From positions 248,001 to 312,000 of the forward strand of contig NZ_JAPFCC010000001.1 of assembly GCF_025562715.2 (NCBI RefSeq): DNA of 64,000 bases, read 5' to 3'. The stretch is from Endozoicomonas gorgoniicola. Its GTDB lineage: Bacteria > Pseudomonadota > Gammaproteobacteria > Pseudomonadales > Endozoicomonadaceae. Shown one piece after another: positions 1 to 12,700 of the stretch. Position 1 is the stretch's first letter, and each line of letters starts with the position of its first letter. Under the pieces are notes generated by a model. That model saw nothing but the letters and a program-made list of their open reading frames with translations. It did no database searches and was not told the origin of the DNA. A program made the position numbers and the translations under genes.

Positions 1-819
1 GCTCTTCAGACCACTGCGAATACCAAAGGCACTCATGGTGGCAGGCATCACACTGGGGGCGTCGTATTCAGAACGCAGGCGCTCAAGCGCTGCAATCATA
101 TCACTGCGACCGGCCAGTTCGGCACCAGCCTGGTCAGCACGGAATTCCCGCTGGCGGGAGAACCACATGACAATGGCGCTGGCGAGAATCCCCAGGACAA
201 TTTCTGCCACGATGCTGGTGATGTAATATCCGATACCCACCCCGCCAGAGTTTTCATCGTCTCGACGCAGAAAACTGTCGACGGCGTAGCCAATGATTCG
301 GGCGAAGAACATGACAAAGGTATTAACCACCCCCTGAATCAGGCTCAGGGTGACCATGTCGCCATTGGCAACATGACCAATTTCATGCCCGATAACCGCC
401 CGGGCTTCTCTTGGACTGAAGCGATCCAGCAAGCCCTGGCTGACCGCTACCAGGGCAGCATTTTTGTTCCAGCCGGTGGCAAAAGCGTTGGACTCCGGTG
501 AAGGGAAAATGCCAACTTCCGGCATGCCGATACCGGCTTTGTCCGACAGCTCTTTAACGGTGTCCAGCAGCCAGCGTTCCTGAGCTGTGCGTGGCTGATC
601 AATAATCTGGGTGCCGGTACCCATTTTGGCCATGGTTTTAGACAGCATCAGGGAGACAAAGGAGCCGGCGAATCCGAATACGGCACAGAACGCCAGCAGC
701 GCGCCCATGTCCAGCCCGTTAGCGGTCAGATAGCGGCCGACACCCAGAATGTTAAGCGTGATGCTTGCCACCAGCATAACCGCCAGGTTTGTGGCCAGAA
801 ATAGCAGTATTCTTTTCAT
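1..819 (-). CDS. htpX: Protease HtpX, C-terminus cut by window edge
   Basis: Membrane-bound zinc metalloprotease (M48 family) that degrades misfolded inner-membrane proteins. The reading frame begins with MKRILLFLATNLAVML, a first membrane segment, and runs 273 codons off the window edge without a stop. E. coli HtpX is about 293 aa, so only about 20 residues are missing. The zinc-binding motif HEIGH lies at residues 145-149 (bases 373-387), followed by a hydrophobic pair of membrane segments and the sequence FRADQAG, which supplies the third zinc ligand region. The family assignment is firm. Regulation by Cpx-type stress systems is known for E. coli but nothing here shows it. Confidence 0.95.
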   Translation of the reverse strand, partial: MKRILLFLATNLAVMLVASITLNILGVGRYLTANGLDMGALLAFCAVFGFAGSFVSLMLSKTMAKMGTGTQIIDQPRTAQERWLLDTVKELSDKAGIGMPEVGIFPSPESNAFATGWNKNAALVAVSQGLLDRFSPREARAVIGHEIGHVANGDMVTLSLIQGVVNTFVMFFARIIGYAVDSFLRRDDENSGGVGIGYYITSIVAEIVLGILASAIVMWFSRQREFRADQAGAELAGRSDMIAALERLRSEYDAPSVMPATMSAFGIRSGLKS

Positions 820-976
820 TACAAGATTTGATACCTGTATTGGTTCAATAGTTGACCCGACAGTTCATAAATCAGGCCATTAGATATTGGAAATATGATG
901 TGAGTTGAAGTGTTTAGCAATAGAGATTGATTACTTTTACAGTTTGCTGAAGGAGTATTCAAAATCGCTTTCTTCT

Positions 977-1396
977 TCATAAAAAGAAGCGCTGGGCCGC
1001 CAGGCAGATAGTCTCGCTACTGCCGGACTTTAATGCCTGCTTCAACGCCCAGGCCAGGCTCGAACGTTTGCGGACAATGCTGGCAGGTGTTGATGAGTCA
1101 GGCTCGAAAGGTATGAGTTGATTCAGGCGTAGAAAGGCTTTTTCAGAGAGTACTACCTGATCCAGCCCTTCAAGGCGAACCCGGTCCAGGTAACGAATAT
1201 AGCCTTCTGCCGCCAGCCACAACAGGGTGTCGAAGCAGGCCTGATGGCGGCGTGAAGGGATGCCGTATTCGTCGGTTTCAAAGCGACCGATGATATCGTC
1301 AATATAAACCGATGTCAGACGGGGGAAAGCTTCATACAGCTGCACCAGAATCCGGGTGCAGTCGTGGTAGAAGTCATCAATATGAATATCAGCCAT
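977..1396 (-). CDS. Conserved small protein of unknown function
   Basis: A 139-residue soluble protein lying between htpX and alaA on the same strand. It has no signal peptide or membrane segment. The first 90 residues look helical and end in a stretch (AEGYIRYLDRVRLEGLDQVVLSEKAF) that reads like a winged-helix beta hairpin, so a small wHTH fold is possible. I do not recognise the family. The stop of alaA is 34 bases upstream of this start, so the two genes are probably cotranscribed. The coding call rests on codon pattern, spacing and a plausible protein composition. Confidence 0.7.
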   Translation of the reverse strand: MADIHIDDFYHDCTRILVQLYEAFPRLTSVYIDDIIGRFETDEYGIPSRRHQACFDTLLWLAAEGYIRYLDRVRLEGLDQVVLSEKAFLRLNQLIPFEPDSSTPASIVRKRSSLAWALKQALKSGSSETICLAAQRFFL

Positions 1397-1430
1397 GATC
1401 TCCCCGGTGCATCGGCAAGTTTGTCAGGAA

Positions 1431-2645
1431 TTATTGTTTATATCGACCCAGGAAACGTTCAAGCTTAGTGGCAACCGATTCAAGGTCTTCTACCCTGGGA
1501 AGAGTGATGATTCTGAGATGATCGGGGTTTGGCCAGTTAAAGGCGGTTCCCTGAACCAGCAGAATTTTTTCCTGTAGCAGCAGATCCAGAATCAGCTTTT
1601 CGTCGTCGTGTATCGGGTAAACCTTTGGGTCCAGTTTAGGGAAGACATACAGTGCGCCTTTGGGTTTGACGCAGGATACCCCGGGAATCTGGTCCAGCAG
1701 GCTGTAGATAGTATTACGCTGTTCCAGCAGTCTGCCTCCCGGAAGCAGCAGGTCATTAATGCTCTGATAGCCCCCCAGAGAGGTCTGGATAGCGTATTGT
1801 GCTGGCACATTCGAACACAAGCGCATGGAAGCCAGCATCTCCAGACCTTCAAGATAGTCCCGGGCCAGATGTTTTGGGCCACTGGCAATAAGCCAGCCTG
1901 CCCGGAAGCCTGCTGCACGATAAGACTTGGACAGGCCGTTAAATGATATACACAGCACATCATCTGCGATGGAGGCCATTGCTGTGTGTTCTGTTCCGTC
2001 GTAAAGAATTTTGTCGTAGATTTCGTCAGCGTAAATGATCAGGCCATGTTCTCTGGCGAGCTGTACGATTTGCTCCAGCAGCTCTTCAGGGTAAACGGCT
2101 CCTGTCGGGTTGTTGGGGTTAATAACAACAATGCCACGGGTTTTCGAGGTGATCTTACTGCGAATATCTTCAATGTCCGGATACCAGTCGGATTGTTCGT
2201 CGCACAGGTAATGCACTGCCCTTCCGCCCGACAGGTTGACGGCAGCTGTCCATAATGGGTAATCCGGTGCCGGCACCAGCATCTCATCACCATTGTTCAG
2301 TAAGGCTTGCATGGCCATTACGACCAGCTCGCTGACACCGTTGCCAATGATGATGTCGTCCAGCTCAACCTGTGGGAAGTTTTTCTGCTGGCAATATTGC
2401 ATAATGGCCTTGCGGGCTGAAAACAGACCTCTGGAATCTGAGTATCCCTGGGCATTGGGCAGGTTCCGGATCATGTCCTGAACGATTTCTTCAGGTGCTT
2501 CAAGGTCAAAGGCTGCTGGGTTACCGGTGTTCAGTTTCAGAATTCGATGGCCTTCTTCTTCAAGGCGCTTTGCTTCACGCAATACTGGACCGCGAATGTC
2601 GTAACAGACATTATCCAGTTTCAGAGATTTTTCAATTGCCTTCAT
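1431..2645 (-). CDS. alaA: Alanine aminotransferase AlaA
   Basis: PLP-dependent class I/II aminotransferase that makes L-alanine from pyruvate with glutamate as donor, acting in the cytoplasm. It is 404 aa; the E. coli AlaA (YfbQ) protein is 405 aa. The start MKAIEKSLKLDNVCYDIRGPV is characteristic of the AlaA branch. The substrate and cofactor motifs NPNNPTGAVY and DEIYDKILYDG are present, and the PLP lysine sits in SFNGLSKSYRAAGFRAGW. The gene is transcribed away from msrB, with a 236-base divergent intergenic region between them. The downstream small protein probably shares its transcript. Confidence 0.93.
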   Translation of the reverse strand: MKAIEKSLKLDNVCYDIRGPVLREAKRLEEEGHRILKLNTGNPAAFDLEAPEEIVQDMIRNLPNAQGYSDSRGLFSARKAIMQYCQQKNFPQVELDDIIIGNGVSELVVMAMQALLNNGDEMLVPAPDYPLWTAAVNLSGGRAVHYLCDEQSDWYPDIEDIRSKITSKTRGIVVINPNNPTGAVYPEELLEQIVQLAREHGLIIYADEIYDKILYDGTEHTAMASIADDVLCISFNGLSKSYRAAGFRAGWLIASGPKHLARDYLEGLEMLASMRLCSNVPAQYAIQTSLGGYQSINDLLLPGGRLLEQRNTIYSLLDQIPGVSCVKPKGALYVFPKLDPKVYPIHDDEKLILDLLLQEKILLVQGTAFNWPNPDHLRIITLPRVEDLESVATKLERFLGRYKQ

Positions 2646-2881
2646 GGGGATACCGGTAATACTACTTCCTGCTGGCGAGCGTTCCTTTCTGATAAAACTC
2701 TCTGTTATGCAGTTAAGAGTCTGAGAGGAACGAAGTAAAGGATTAATTCTGATTTTTGTCGATTTTTTTCGAGCTATTGTTTGAAAAAAGACACTATTGC
2801 AGGGTAATTTATCGTCGTCTTCTATGGATGTCTAGCCCGCTGTATTAATTCTCAGCCATTGACCTGAGGAGAGAGTAAACG

Positions 2882-3277
2882 ATGAAAGTAGAGAAAACAG
2901 AGGCTCAGTGGCGTGAGCAGCTGACCGACGAGCAGTTCAGGATTTGTCGCCAGTCTGGTACAGAAGCCCCTTTTTCTGGTGAGTATGCTGTGTTTGACAG
3001 AAACGGGATTTATCACTGTGTCTGTTGTGACCAGGTTCTGTTCGACTCAAAGACCAAGTTTGATGCGGGGTGTGGCTGGCCCAGCTTCTGGCAGGCTGTG
3101 AATCAGAAGGCTGTCGTTTTTCTGGAAGATCACAGCAATGGCATGCAACGAACCGAGGTTCGTTGCTCCCGGTGCGATGCACACCTCGGGCATGTGTTCC
3201 CGGATGGGCCTGAGCCAACAGGTCATCGCTATTGTATGAATTCGGTTGCCCTGAGCTTCCGCGACACTGAGGAATAA
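2882..3277 (+). CDS. msrB: Peptide-methionine (R)-S-oxide reductase MsrB
   Basis: Reduces methionine-R-sulfoxide in oxidised proteins, using thioredoxin for recycling. The 131-aa protein is a stand-alone MsrB. Two CxxC zinc-binding pairs are visible, at C46/C49 and C95/C98. The catalytic cysteine is C118 in GHRYCMNSVAL. The fold motif GCGWPSFW is intact. A GAGGAGAG ribosome site lies 5-10 bases before the ATG. The gene stands alone and diverges from alaA. Confidence 0.96.
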   Translation: MKVEKTEAQWREQLTDEQFRICRQSGTEAPFSGEYAVFDRNGIYHCVCCDQVLFDSKTKFDAGCGWPSFWQAVNQKAVVFLEDHSNGMQRTEVRCSRCDAHLGHVFPDGPEPTGHRYCMNSVALSFRDTEE

Positions 3278-3338
3278 AAGCCCATCTTTGGCAGCTCAAA
3301 ATGGCTGCGCAATTCATGTTCAGAGGATGGAATTGGTA

Positions 3339-3659
3339 TCAGTATTCACCGTCCTCTTCGTCATCGTCATAATAGTTATAAACGCCATCCATTTCTTCCT
3401 CATCGATGTCCATTTCTTCCTGATTCTGGTAGTACATATGGCCCTGGTACTCATTGTCAGCATCTGACTCTTCTTCAGAGCCTGTGTTCATGTAATAGTC
3501 TTCCGTCTCCTGCTCCGATGTTGCGTTCTGGTAATAGGAGCCCTGACTGTCTTCAAACTGGTCGTCCATGTCGGCAAAGGTTAACGAGGACACCAGAGCA
3601 ACAAGGATGGTCAATAGTGCTGCGGGAAGAAAGCGCAATCCTAATGGTTTCATAGTCAA
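3339..3659 (-). CDS. Small acidic exported protein, D/E/Y/N-rich
   Basis: A 106-residue protein with a Sec signal peptide (cleavage likely after LTFA, residue 29) and a mature part made almost only of Asp, Glu, Tyr, Asn, Gln, Ser and Met. It holds spaced YY/YYQN/NYY blocks and no cysteine. No known domain is recognised. It lies 105 bases downstream of the giant exported protein on the same strand, and both end in very acidic, tyrosine-containing tails. A second protein of the same style is at 35679-36005. Possible roles such as cation binding, adhesion or a host-directed disordered peptide are speculation. Confidence 0.65.
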   Translation of the reverse strand: MTMKPLGLRFLPAALLTILVALVSSLTFADMDDQFEDSQGSYYQNATSEQETEDYYMNTGSEEESDADNEYQGHMYYQNQEEMDIDEEEMDGVYNYYDDDEEDGEY

Positions 3660-3764
3660 TGTCTCTGCACGTTGTTATGAAAAGTTGTTATGAAAAGTTG
3701 TTACGACAATTAAGTGGTGTGGTAACGAGGGGAAAGGCTCATCTCTCCCCTCAGGTTTCAGAGA

Positions 3765-6700
3765 TTAGCGACGTGCGGCTCTTTCGATTGGTGGTTGCTC
3801 TTCAATCCCCCCGTCCTGCGCTGCCATGGTGTCGGCATTAACGTCCGGACTATCACTGATACCTTCTTCATTGCTCTCTTCGTCAGAGGCTTCATCATCG
3901 TCTTCGTCGTCGTAAGGGTCTACAGCATCATCTTCATCGTCGTCACCGTAGTAGGGTTTATCTTCCTCACTGCCTTCCTCAGTGTCTTCCTCGCTGTCTT
4001 CCTCGCTGCCTTCCTCGCTGCCTTCCTCGCTGCCTTCCTCGCTGTCTTCCTCAGTGTCTTCCTCGCTGTCTTCCTCGCTGTCTTCCTCGCTGTCTTCCTC
4101 GCTGCCTTCCTCGCTGCCTTCCTCGCTGTCTTCCTCGCTGTCTTCCTCGCTGTCTTCCTCGCTGTCTTCCTCGCTGTCTTCCTCGCTGTCTTCCTCGCTG
4201 TCTTCCTCGCTGTCTTCCTCGCTGTCTTCCTCGCTGTCTTCCTCGCTGTCTTCCTCGCTGTCTTCCTCGCTGTCTTCCTCGCTGTCTTCCTCGCTGTCTT
4301 CCTCGCTGTCTTCCTCACTGCCTTCCTCGCTGCCTTCCTCGCTGCCTTCCTCGCTGCCTTCCTCGCTGTCTTCTTCACTGGCAGTTTCAGGCTGTTTAAC
4401 GTCATCTTCTGTTGCTGGTGGCTCAATTGGCTGGCTCTGCTCAGACGCAGCGATCTCGTCAGCGACTTTGCTTTCGTCGTTTTCATCCTGGTCTGTGACG
4501 GGTTGCAGGTCGGGAATCTGATCCGGTTCGACAGTTTGCGACGTGTCATGTTCGTCAGCCACCTCAGAACCGGATTTACTGACCAGCTGGTAACCCAGTG
4601 ATTCATAGATGACTTCTTCAACAGATTGTAACTTCTTCCGTGCTGTAAGGGCTGCGGAAGCAATGCCGCCACCCACTGTTGAAATGCCTCCAGAGGCTGT
4701 TGAAAGAACGCTCATAACCGGTGATCCGATCTTGTCAAAACCCCACAGAACTACATCTGAGGCTCTGGAGCTTTTCATAGCCCAGGCTGTGTATTCGCTT
4801 AGAGTACCTATCCATGATGATACGGTGTTGGGCCTTCTGACCTGATCGGCAAGATCAGGCTTGCCAAATTTGTCATAGGTTCCCCGGGAGAAGCCGCCCA
4901 GTTGGTCAAGTCCGGTTACCTGGCCAACCCTTGCAGCGACAGAGGCTGCACTTTTCACTGTATTGGTGATGGGAGTCCAGGCCTCCAGGTCTTTGCCTTC
5001 AGCAAAACGGGTATCCTGGTGACTAAGGCTCAGTTTATGCAGTTTTTTCTCGAGACTCTGGGACAAGCTGTTTTTGGCGTTAGTGGGGACGCCATTTATG
5101 ATATCTACAATCCCGGCAGGGCCTTCCAGCAGGTATTTGGTTCCGGCCAGATCGTTACGGCTCCAGTCATTAACGCCTTTGGCCAGATAATAGGCTACAA
5201 CCGATCTAAACCCGGGTTGCCAATAAGACACTTCCTGCTGAACATGGGCAAAAGCCCCGGCAGCCATTGCGGCCTTGTTTGCTGCCCTGATAGCAGGATT
5301 GGTTCTTGTGAATGCTATAGGGTTTAATGCTGGAATCAAGGCAGCGCCGTAGATTCTGGTTGTAGCCAGACTTTGTGCCAGCTCCGCCGGGGCTCGCATC
5401 GTTTTTATACCATAGCGCTGTCCCAGGGAGTCATGCCAGTCATTCCAGTGCTTGACGGTTGAAGACCAGAGTTTTGAATAATATTGATCTTCCGGGCTGG
5501 ACTGGTCGGAGTAGAGGGGAGCTTTACTATCCATCCACTGTGCAAGGTTTGTCATAGCCGGGTCAATGGCGTTGATCATCATCTTGTTGTACTGGTTGCC
5601 CCTTGTCATGTCGACGATGATACCAATCGCAGTGTACTCAAAGGCGTGCCAGGCGGTGTTCCAGCTCCAGATGTTATCAGCCCCGCCAAGTTTCAGCATG
5701 GCACCGACTTCATGAAACCCGACAGGTGCCTGAACAGCTAAAGAAACGGGTTTGAGAACATTGTCCATAAAGTCGGCACGCTCTCCCAGTATGTGCCGGA
5801 AGTGTTCGTCGTAGACACGAACAGCCTCTTTACCAAAGTAATTCAGGACATCTGAAACAAGCTGCTGCTGATGTTCTCCGCGAACCAGTCCGGCAGCCAG
5901 AAGGAATTCATCCAGCCCTTCGCCTGTGTCATTAATGGCGGCAATCAGCCCCCTGCCATCGTTATAGGCAATATCATCCAGATAGACATTAAGACGATTT
6001 CTGAAGTACAGGTACAGCAGGTTTTCAATGGTGTGATAGGAAGCGGTTCCGGCGGTATAGCCACTGTCTATTAACCACTTTCTGGCGCTTGCTGTGGTAG
6101 CGTCAAAATGTTGCATCTTGTCACTGGCGTATGCTTTCATTGCTGCAATTTGTTGACGAACCTTGTAACCGAACTTCTCGTATCTCCAGAGATCTGCATT
6201 GGCCAGGTCAAGAAGTGCTATCTCAATGATATCTGCAACGGTCTGATCGTCATCAAGCCTCCAGCTTCCGGTGATGCGTTCGAGAAACCTTTCAGACTTG
6301 TTCCGGGTCAGGCCGAGTTTATCCAGTGTTTCCTGGTTAGGGGCGATCTGGGCCGGGTCTTCTACACGTTTGCCTTCAGCGTAGAACGTCAATGCTTCCA
6401 GTACCTGGTCGTGTAGTTCAGGGTCTTTCTTTTCAGCAATGATGTATGGCATGGCAAAGTCGTAATAGTCTTTCGACTGCACCATCGCTTTGCGGGAGAC
6501 TCCGGATAAGTTCGTCAAATCCAGATCAGCGGCAGCACTGCTTTCAGTAAGGACTGCTTCTAATTTTTCTATGTGGGAGGCTGTTTTAATCGCTCCGATT
6601 TCGTCAAGTTTATTGAGCATTGGCTTGATAAGCTTGTTCGATTCCGTCAGTCTTACAGCAATAGCCTCTAACGCTTTAGGCTCTATGTTCTTGTTTTTCG

Positions 6701-9700
6701 CCAGAGCTGTAAGCATCCTGGCATCCAGGGGATTCTGGAAGTCCATTTTTTGGAACGATTCTTTAGGAACTCCTGCCTTAGTGAGTCTCAGTAAATCACC
6801 CAGCAATAGCGACTCAGAGCTGCCTGGTTTCAGCTTCAGGTAATAGTCGATATAAGACTCAGGGGTGGCAGGTAAAGGCCCGTTAGCCAGCTGTTCTTGT
6901 AATGCTGTATTTTCTTTTTCCAGCTCCTGGATCTTAAACCGGTCTTTTCTTCCGTTCTCGAAGGTTTTTTCCGGGTCTGAGAAAAATGAATAGTAAGCAT
7001 TGTGATCTTGCTCTGCCCGTCTCTGTGGGTCTTTGATCTTAGCCTTTACTTCCTCCAGTTTATCAATCAGGGGGTACCCATTTTCATCCGTCAAATCAAC
7101 GAAATCCTGTTTTACGTGTTCTTCCCACACATCTGTCTTACTGAGCCCTTCATAATTATTCTTGAAGTTTTCAATGGTCTGCTCATGTTTTTTAAGGTAA
7201 ACCGGGTCAAGATCCTCAGCATCCTCACTGACTTGAAGGGCAGGTTTGATCATGAGGTTTCTGATATGACCTGTTGTCTCCACAATACCATCAACCATGT
7301 CCAGGGCTTTGTTTATTGGTGATGCCTCATCGGATTGTTGAAAATTTCTGACTACTTCAATTACTTTGTCTGGTGTTGAATCTTCATTGATATCAGCCAA
7401 CAGACCCTGAACGGACTCCACGCCTTCAATTTCAGATGCATCGTATGCTTCTGTAGCACTTTTAAGAGTCAGTAGTGACTTATGCAACTCACCCAGCTCT
7501 GACAGGTCATTGTTTATGGCAGACAGACTGTGACGGATGTTTCCGATTGTGATGGCCTCTTTCATAATCGGAGTGTTCATTGCCTTTATAATGTTTGTCC
7601 TGAAATCTGGAGACTGTTCCAACGAGGCTTTATAGGCAGCATCTAAATAATGTCGGGCAAACCCTCTCTTTGCTGCAATGTATTGATTAAATGGCTTAGC
7701 GTTTTCTGAGCGTTTGTCTGCCGCCCAGGGTGTGATAATTTCAACAGCTCTGGTTCTTTGTTCTTCAGTCCACTGCGGAACTTGAAGTAATTCATTTAAC
7801 TCAAGCATGTTGTTATGGACTTCTGCAAAAGGTCTTAAGCCTTCTTTGCTTTGTGCATATTGAGCAAATTTTGTTTGAAACGCCTTCGGGTCCTTGAGTT
7901 GTAATATCTGGTCTAAAGTCCGCTTTTCCTGAAGACGATCTCCGCCGTTATGACTGTCGGCTGTCTTCAGCTGAGTTTGCAGGGAGCTGAAATCCAGCAT
8001 GTCGGGGCTGTCAGGATGAATATACTGTTCGCCGGGGAGCTTTGCGTAATAAACGTGATGCAGAGGTTTGTGGATCTCATCTGTTTTTTTGACAAGTGGC
8101 TCATCATTCCAGCTTTCAATTTGCTCTCTGGTTTCTTTCAGATTGCTGCCAGTCGTCAGTGAATCATGTTTATCTTGCAGCTGCTTATATAATGGAGTCT
8201 CTTTTTCGGGTGTTTTTGAGAATGCAGGCAGCTCTGTTTCTCTGATGTCCTGTTTGGTGGCTTCAAGAACTTCTTCTAATTGCTTCTGACTTTTAAACCG
8301 CTTTGCATTGTAGTCTGAATCTGCTGTATAGGTTTCAATCAACTCATTAACAGCATTAAATCCCTCGTATTCCTGATCAAATTTCTCATTTCGTGTAGTG
8401 GCCCTGTAAATTTTAGCCTGAAGAGCGGACTTATATACATCCTGGGTTTTCGTAGACAGGGCAATATTCAATGCCTTGTCTACGTCTTCGACCGAAGGGT
8501 TTCTGACCATATCCAGACGAGCCGGAGTGATGTCAGCAGGTCCATTTTTAAAAGAATCCCTGAGCGTTTCCAGACCTGTTTTGATATGACCTATCCGTTC
8601 AGGCGTACGAGAGGTCAGTATCAGAAGGTCTGCCAGAATTTCTCTATCGCCGTCACTGGTGATTCCGATATCGGCCGCCACTTCTTTCAATTTACCCTCA
8701 TCTACGCTGACAGTATTGCCGTCAGTTTCAACCAGTTCGCCAGCAATGAACTCCGGGCTATTTGCCAGACGGTCAAGGATATCTTCCGATCCCGCTCTGG
8801 TGAGCATATCGTTTACATTGCCCAGGATGTAGATACGAGCCTGTTGCATATCCAAATCACCCTGTGTGCCTGGTTCGATGAGGTTATCAAAAAAGTGCCT
8901 CATGGCGTGGTGCTTGTCAGGCGTTACTATGGCTTCAGGATCAAAAAGCAGTTCAGGATTTTTACTCAGCCAGTAGCGGGCAGCAGGCTTGGTTGCCATG
9001 AAGTCATAATATTTTGGATTGTCCCGCAGCACCTGCCTCTGATCCATAATTTTTTGGGGATCGGCTTCCTGCATTGCTACTTCAATATGCCCGACGGTCA
9101 GCACTTTAGCTTGTGGGTGTTGAGCAAGAGACAGAGTTTCTACTTTAAATTCTTCCAGATACTCTCGACTGTTTTCACCTGCCAGTTGTATATAGTTCAG
9201 AACTTCTCTTGACTTGTCTTTCAGCGCTGCGCCCGTGAGCGTATCATCAAATTCAACTTCACTCCCGGGGCGAATTCCTTCGTTGGGATCAACCAGATCT
9301 ATAACGCCATTGATCGTATTAATCAGGCTGTTGTATTCATCCGCTGAAAAACTGGCAAGGAGTTTTGCATATTGCACAATCTCTCTTCTGTTGAATCGGC
9401 CCTCCAGTTTTTGATAGAACGCTTTTAGCGGTTCTACCCAGTTTCTGTCCAGAAGGTCGCTGTTACCAGGGTAGCTTTGAAGTTGCTCTGAGGTGAAGAC
9501 GATAGAGTCGGTGGCAATTTTTGTCAGCCCCTTCATACGACGATTTGTTTCTTCCTGTAATATTTCCTGTGCTGTCAATTTTGTTGCATAAGCACCAGGG
9601 TTTAGCGCCTTTAATGTTCTTGTGTTAATAACGGTTATTGAATCAAAAGTCGATTGCGCCAGCTTCATTTCTTCAGGTGTGACATGATCGGGGCGAACGG

Positions 9701-12700
9701 CTTTAGTTCCACCATTTTCCTGAATGACTTTAGACGTATGCTCCCATAAGCCAGCTGGTTGTCTGGCTAGTGTAAGCAGGTCTTCCCAGCTTGCTTCTGG
9801 CATCTTGAAACGCAGTGCAATCTCCTTGTATTGATCTTCAACGACAGAGTAGTCACTGGCATCCGCTTGCTGTGGTACAGGGGCTTGTTCCAGTTCAAGC
9901 TGCAACTGAACGAGCTGATCAGGAGACAGGAAATACATCACTTTGCCCGCTGCCTGAACGTAGCTGGCAAGTGCTTCAGCGGTCAGTGAGGGAGAATAGG
10001 AAGCGATATCTTTAAGAGTGTTCAGACGTTTTTTGTCTGGAAGATACCGGGATGCAGGGAAGTCGTTCAGCTCCTCTGCATCAGGCACGAAGATAGTTCC
10101 ATCTAGCCATTTTTGAAGTCTGTTCCGCTCTGCCTGGTTCCACATAACCGAGTATTCTTCAGGTGCGCGCTTATAGTACTCGTACATCGTCGATAGCGTT
10201 TCGTGATCAAGCCCATCGACCTGCAGGGACATCATGTGATAGCTATTGAGGCGTTGTAATAGTGGCTGTTCGGTTGGAGGCGTAGTTATTTTTTTGATAG
10301 CTCTGACATAGACTCCAAATTTCAGAACATCTTCAGGGTTGAAATTTTCTATAACGTTAACAAAAGGGGCTGGGTCATCAGCGCCGAAACTTTCTTTAAC
10401 GTACTGTTCGAATTCTGTTTCCAGTTCCGGGTTAAGTTGCCCTGATTCGCCTGTTTGCCGGGAGGGCAGAAAATAGTGTTTCTGGAGGTCAGGTAATTTG
10501 TCGGCAAACTGATCCAGAGTTATGGAACTCTCACCATCAAAATGCTCCATCAGGGGAGCCATGTCCTTCAGCCTTTGAACAACTTCGTCAGGCGGCATGT
10601 GTTTGGGTAAGTTCAGCTGTTGCAGCGTCAGAAATTCGTTATTAGATAAAATGTCATCGTGACTGACAATGTCCGGATGAAGCAGACCGGCAGTGTCTCC
10701 TCTCACATATCGGGTAGAATCGGGATGAAAACTATCATCGCGGTTACCTTCTGTTGTACCGGGCAATTTGCTTATCGTATCTAGATTGGACTGTAGCTCT
10801 TTGCTTTTGTCAGCCTCTTGGGCAAGAGCCTGTTGAACGTCATCTATAACCTGTTTTATAAATTCGTCATTCTGTATCTTTTCTATCTGCTTTAATTCTT
10901 CCAGGTGATTATCAAGATCATCCCTGCTCTCTTTCAGTTGTCTCTGTATATTGTCATTATTGTCAGCCAATTGCTGCCGTTCCTGAGCCAGACGTGTGTT
11001 ATCGAGCTTTAATTTTTCCAGATTGGCATTTCCAGCAACAAGATCATCCCTGGTCTTTTTCAGTTGTGCCTGTAAAACTTCTTTATTGTCAGCTAATTCC
11101 TGCTGTTCCTGAGTCAGGCGAGCGTTATCCTGTTTTAACTGTTCGAGATTGACACTTCCGGCAGCCATTTCCTCCTTGTTCTTTTGCAGTTGGTTCTGTA
11201 CATCTTTCTCATTGCTGAGCGCTTGCTCCAGCTCTTTCTGTATTGTTTCCTTCTCGCTAACTAATTGATCCAGTTTTTGAGCGAGATCCTGAATATACTT
11301 GTCGAATGATTTTGCTTCTGCCGCGTTGTGATGATCATTGACCCTTTGCTCGCTGGATCTGTGTGTCTTTCTGTAGAACGCATCAATAAAATCGAGGCTG
11401 TCCTGATGATCATTGATCTGTTGCTTGCTGGATCTGTGTCTCTTTTTGAAGATCGAATCAGTCTGATCGAGGCCGTCCTTATGATCATCTGCTGTCCCAC
11501 CCCGTTCAGCCATATGGATAGTGACAGCCTCTTCGAAATCGGCACCCATCACAAAGCCCCCAACTTCGGGATGGTTCATAAACTGACTGCGGAGGTAAGT
11601 CAGTAATGATTTCGAGTTCATCCGTTGAGCGGTCCGACTTTGCTCCTGGCTCGTTAGAGTCATCATGGATTTTGAACTTGTCTCGTGACTCAGCTTGGCA
11701 CCACACAGAAAAAGCAGTTCCTGATCAGAAGCCAGTTTCTGTATCTCCAGCTCTTCGGGCAGAGCACTTGAGTGCTTGTTGCGAGCTTTCATCTTGATAA
11801 GTCGCTGCAATTGAGACGCAGAAGCCTTGCTTCGCAAATCCTTGGCAGACGACCTTGACAGCGTAATATCCTGATAGCTGTCGGTTGGCTGTTGGTATTT
11901 GTGTCGCTCAAGAAGGACAGTTGCGGCGGCTGAGTGGGGAATTAATTCGATCTCTCTGGGGGTGCTGCCTTCGGTCTGATGAATGAGAAAAACCGGGACA
12001 TCCTCAAACTGTGCAAGATGAGAAGTGTCTTTGGCTCCCACCATAAAGCCTGGCTGATTACTCAGCATCGACTTCAGTAAAGCCTGAGTTTTTTTCGGAT
12101 CACCCGACTCTGCCAGATAACTCTGAGTGTAAGCCGTCATCATGGCAGCGATGGCACCATCAACGTCAACCATAGTGGCAGTATCAGGTGACTCTGCTGC
12201 AGATGAGGCAGTGTTTATAAATGAAGGGCTATCGGATATACCTTTAAGGTGTATGACTATTTCTGTGAAATCATCAACACCTTTGTGAGTCAGTGCATGG
12301 GTGTTGGCAGCTAATCTTTCAAAGATGACTTTTGCAGCACTGGGGGCCGCGACTTCCGTATCATCAACAGTCAACGTTCTGATAGATTTTTTTTTCAAAT
12401 AAGTCGTTAATTCGTTATGAAAATTTTGGCCTCTACGGAGTTTTTTCTGTATTGAAAATGTGGTCTCGCCGGATTCTAAGTTGCGAGACATCTTGATAGC
12501 ACTTTTTCCATTTTTCTGGATACTGACTGTAAAGTGACTGGCGAGCTGACCTTTCTCTTCTGTCACTTTGTTTTCTGTCTCGACTACGACATCAACCCCT
12601 GAATCTTTCAGTTTTTTATCCAGAAGCCTGAAATAAGGCATGTTCTTTTCATCCAGCCTGGATGCCTGACCGATAGTCTGCTTGAAAGAGCTACCTTCAC

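Noticed and set aside
3795..4601. Long plus-strand frames of Phe-Leu-Ala-Val or Ser-Ser-Leu repeats, and a minus-strand Arg-Lys-Thr-Ala repeat frame
   Set aside because: All are other-frame readings of the 12-bp repeat in the giant gene; a 12-base period keeps every frame open. None has a ribosome site or a sensible protein.
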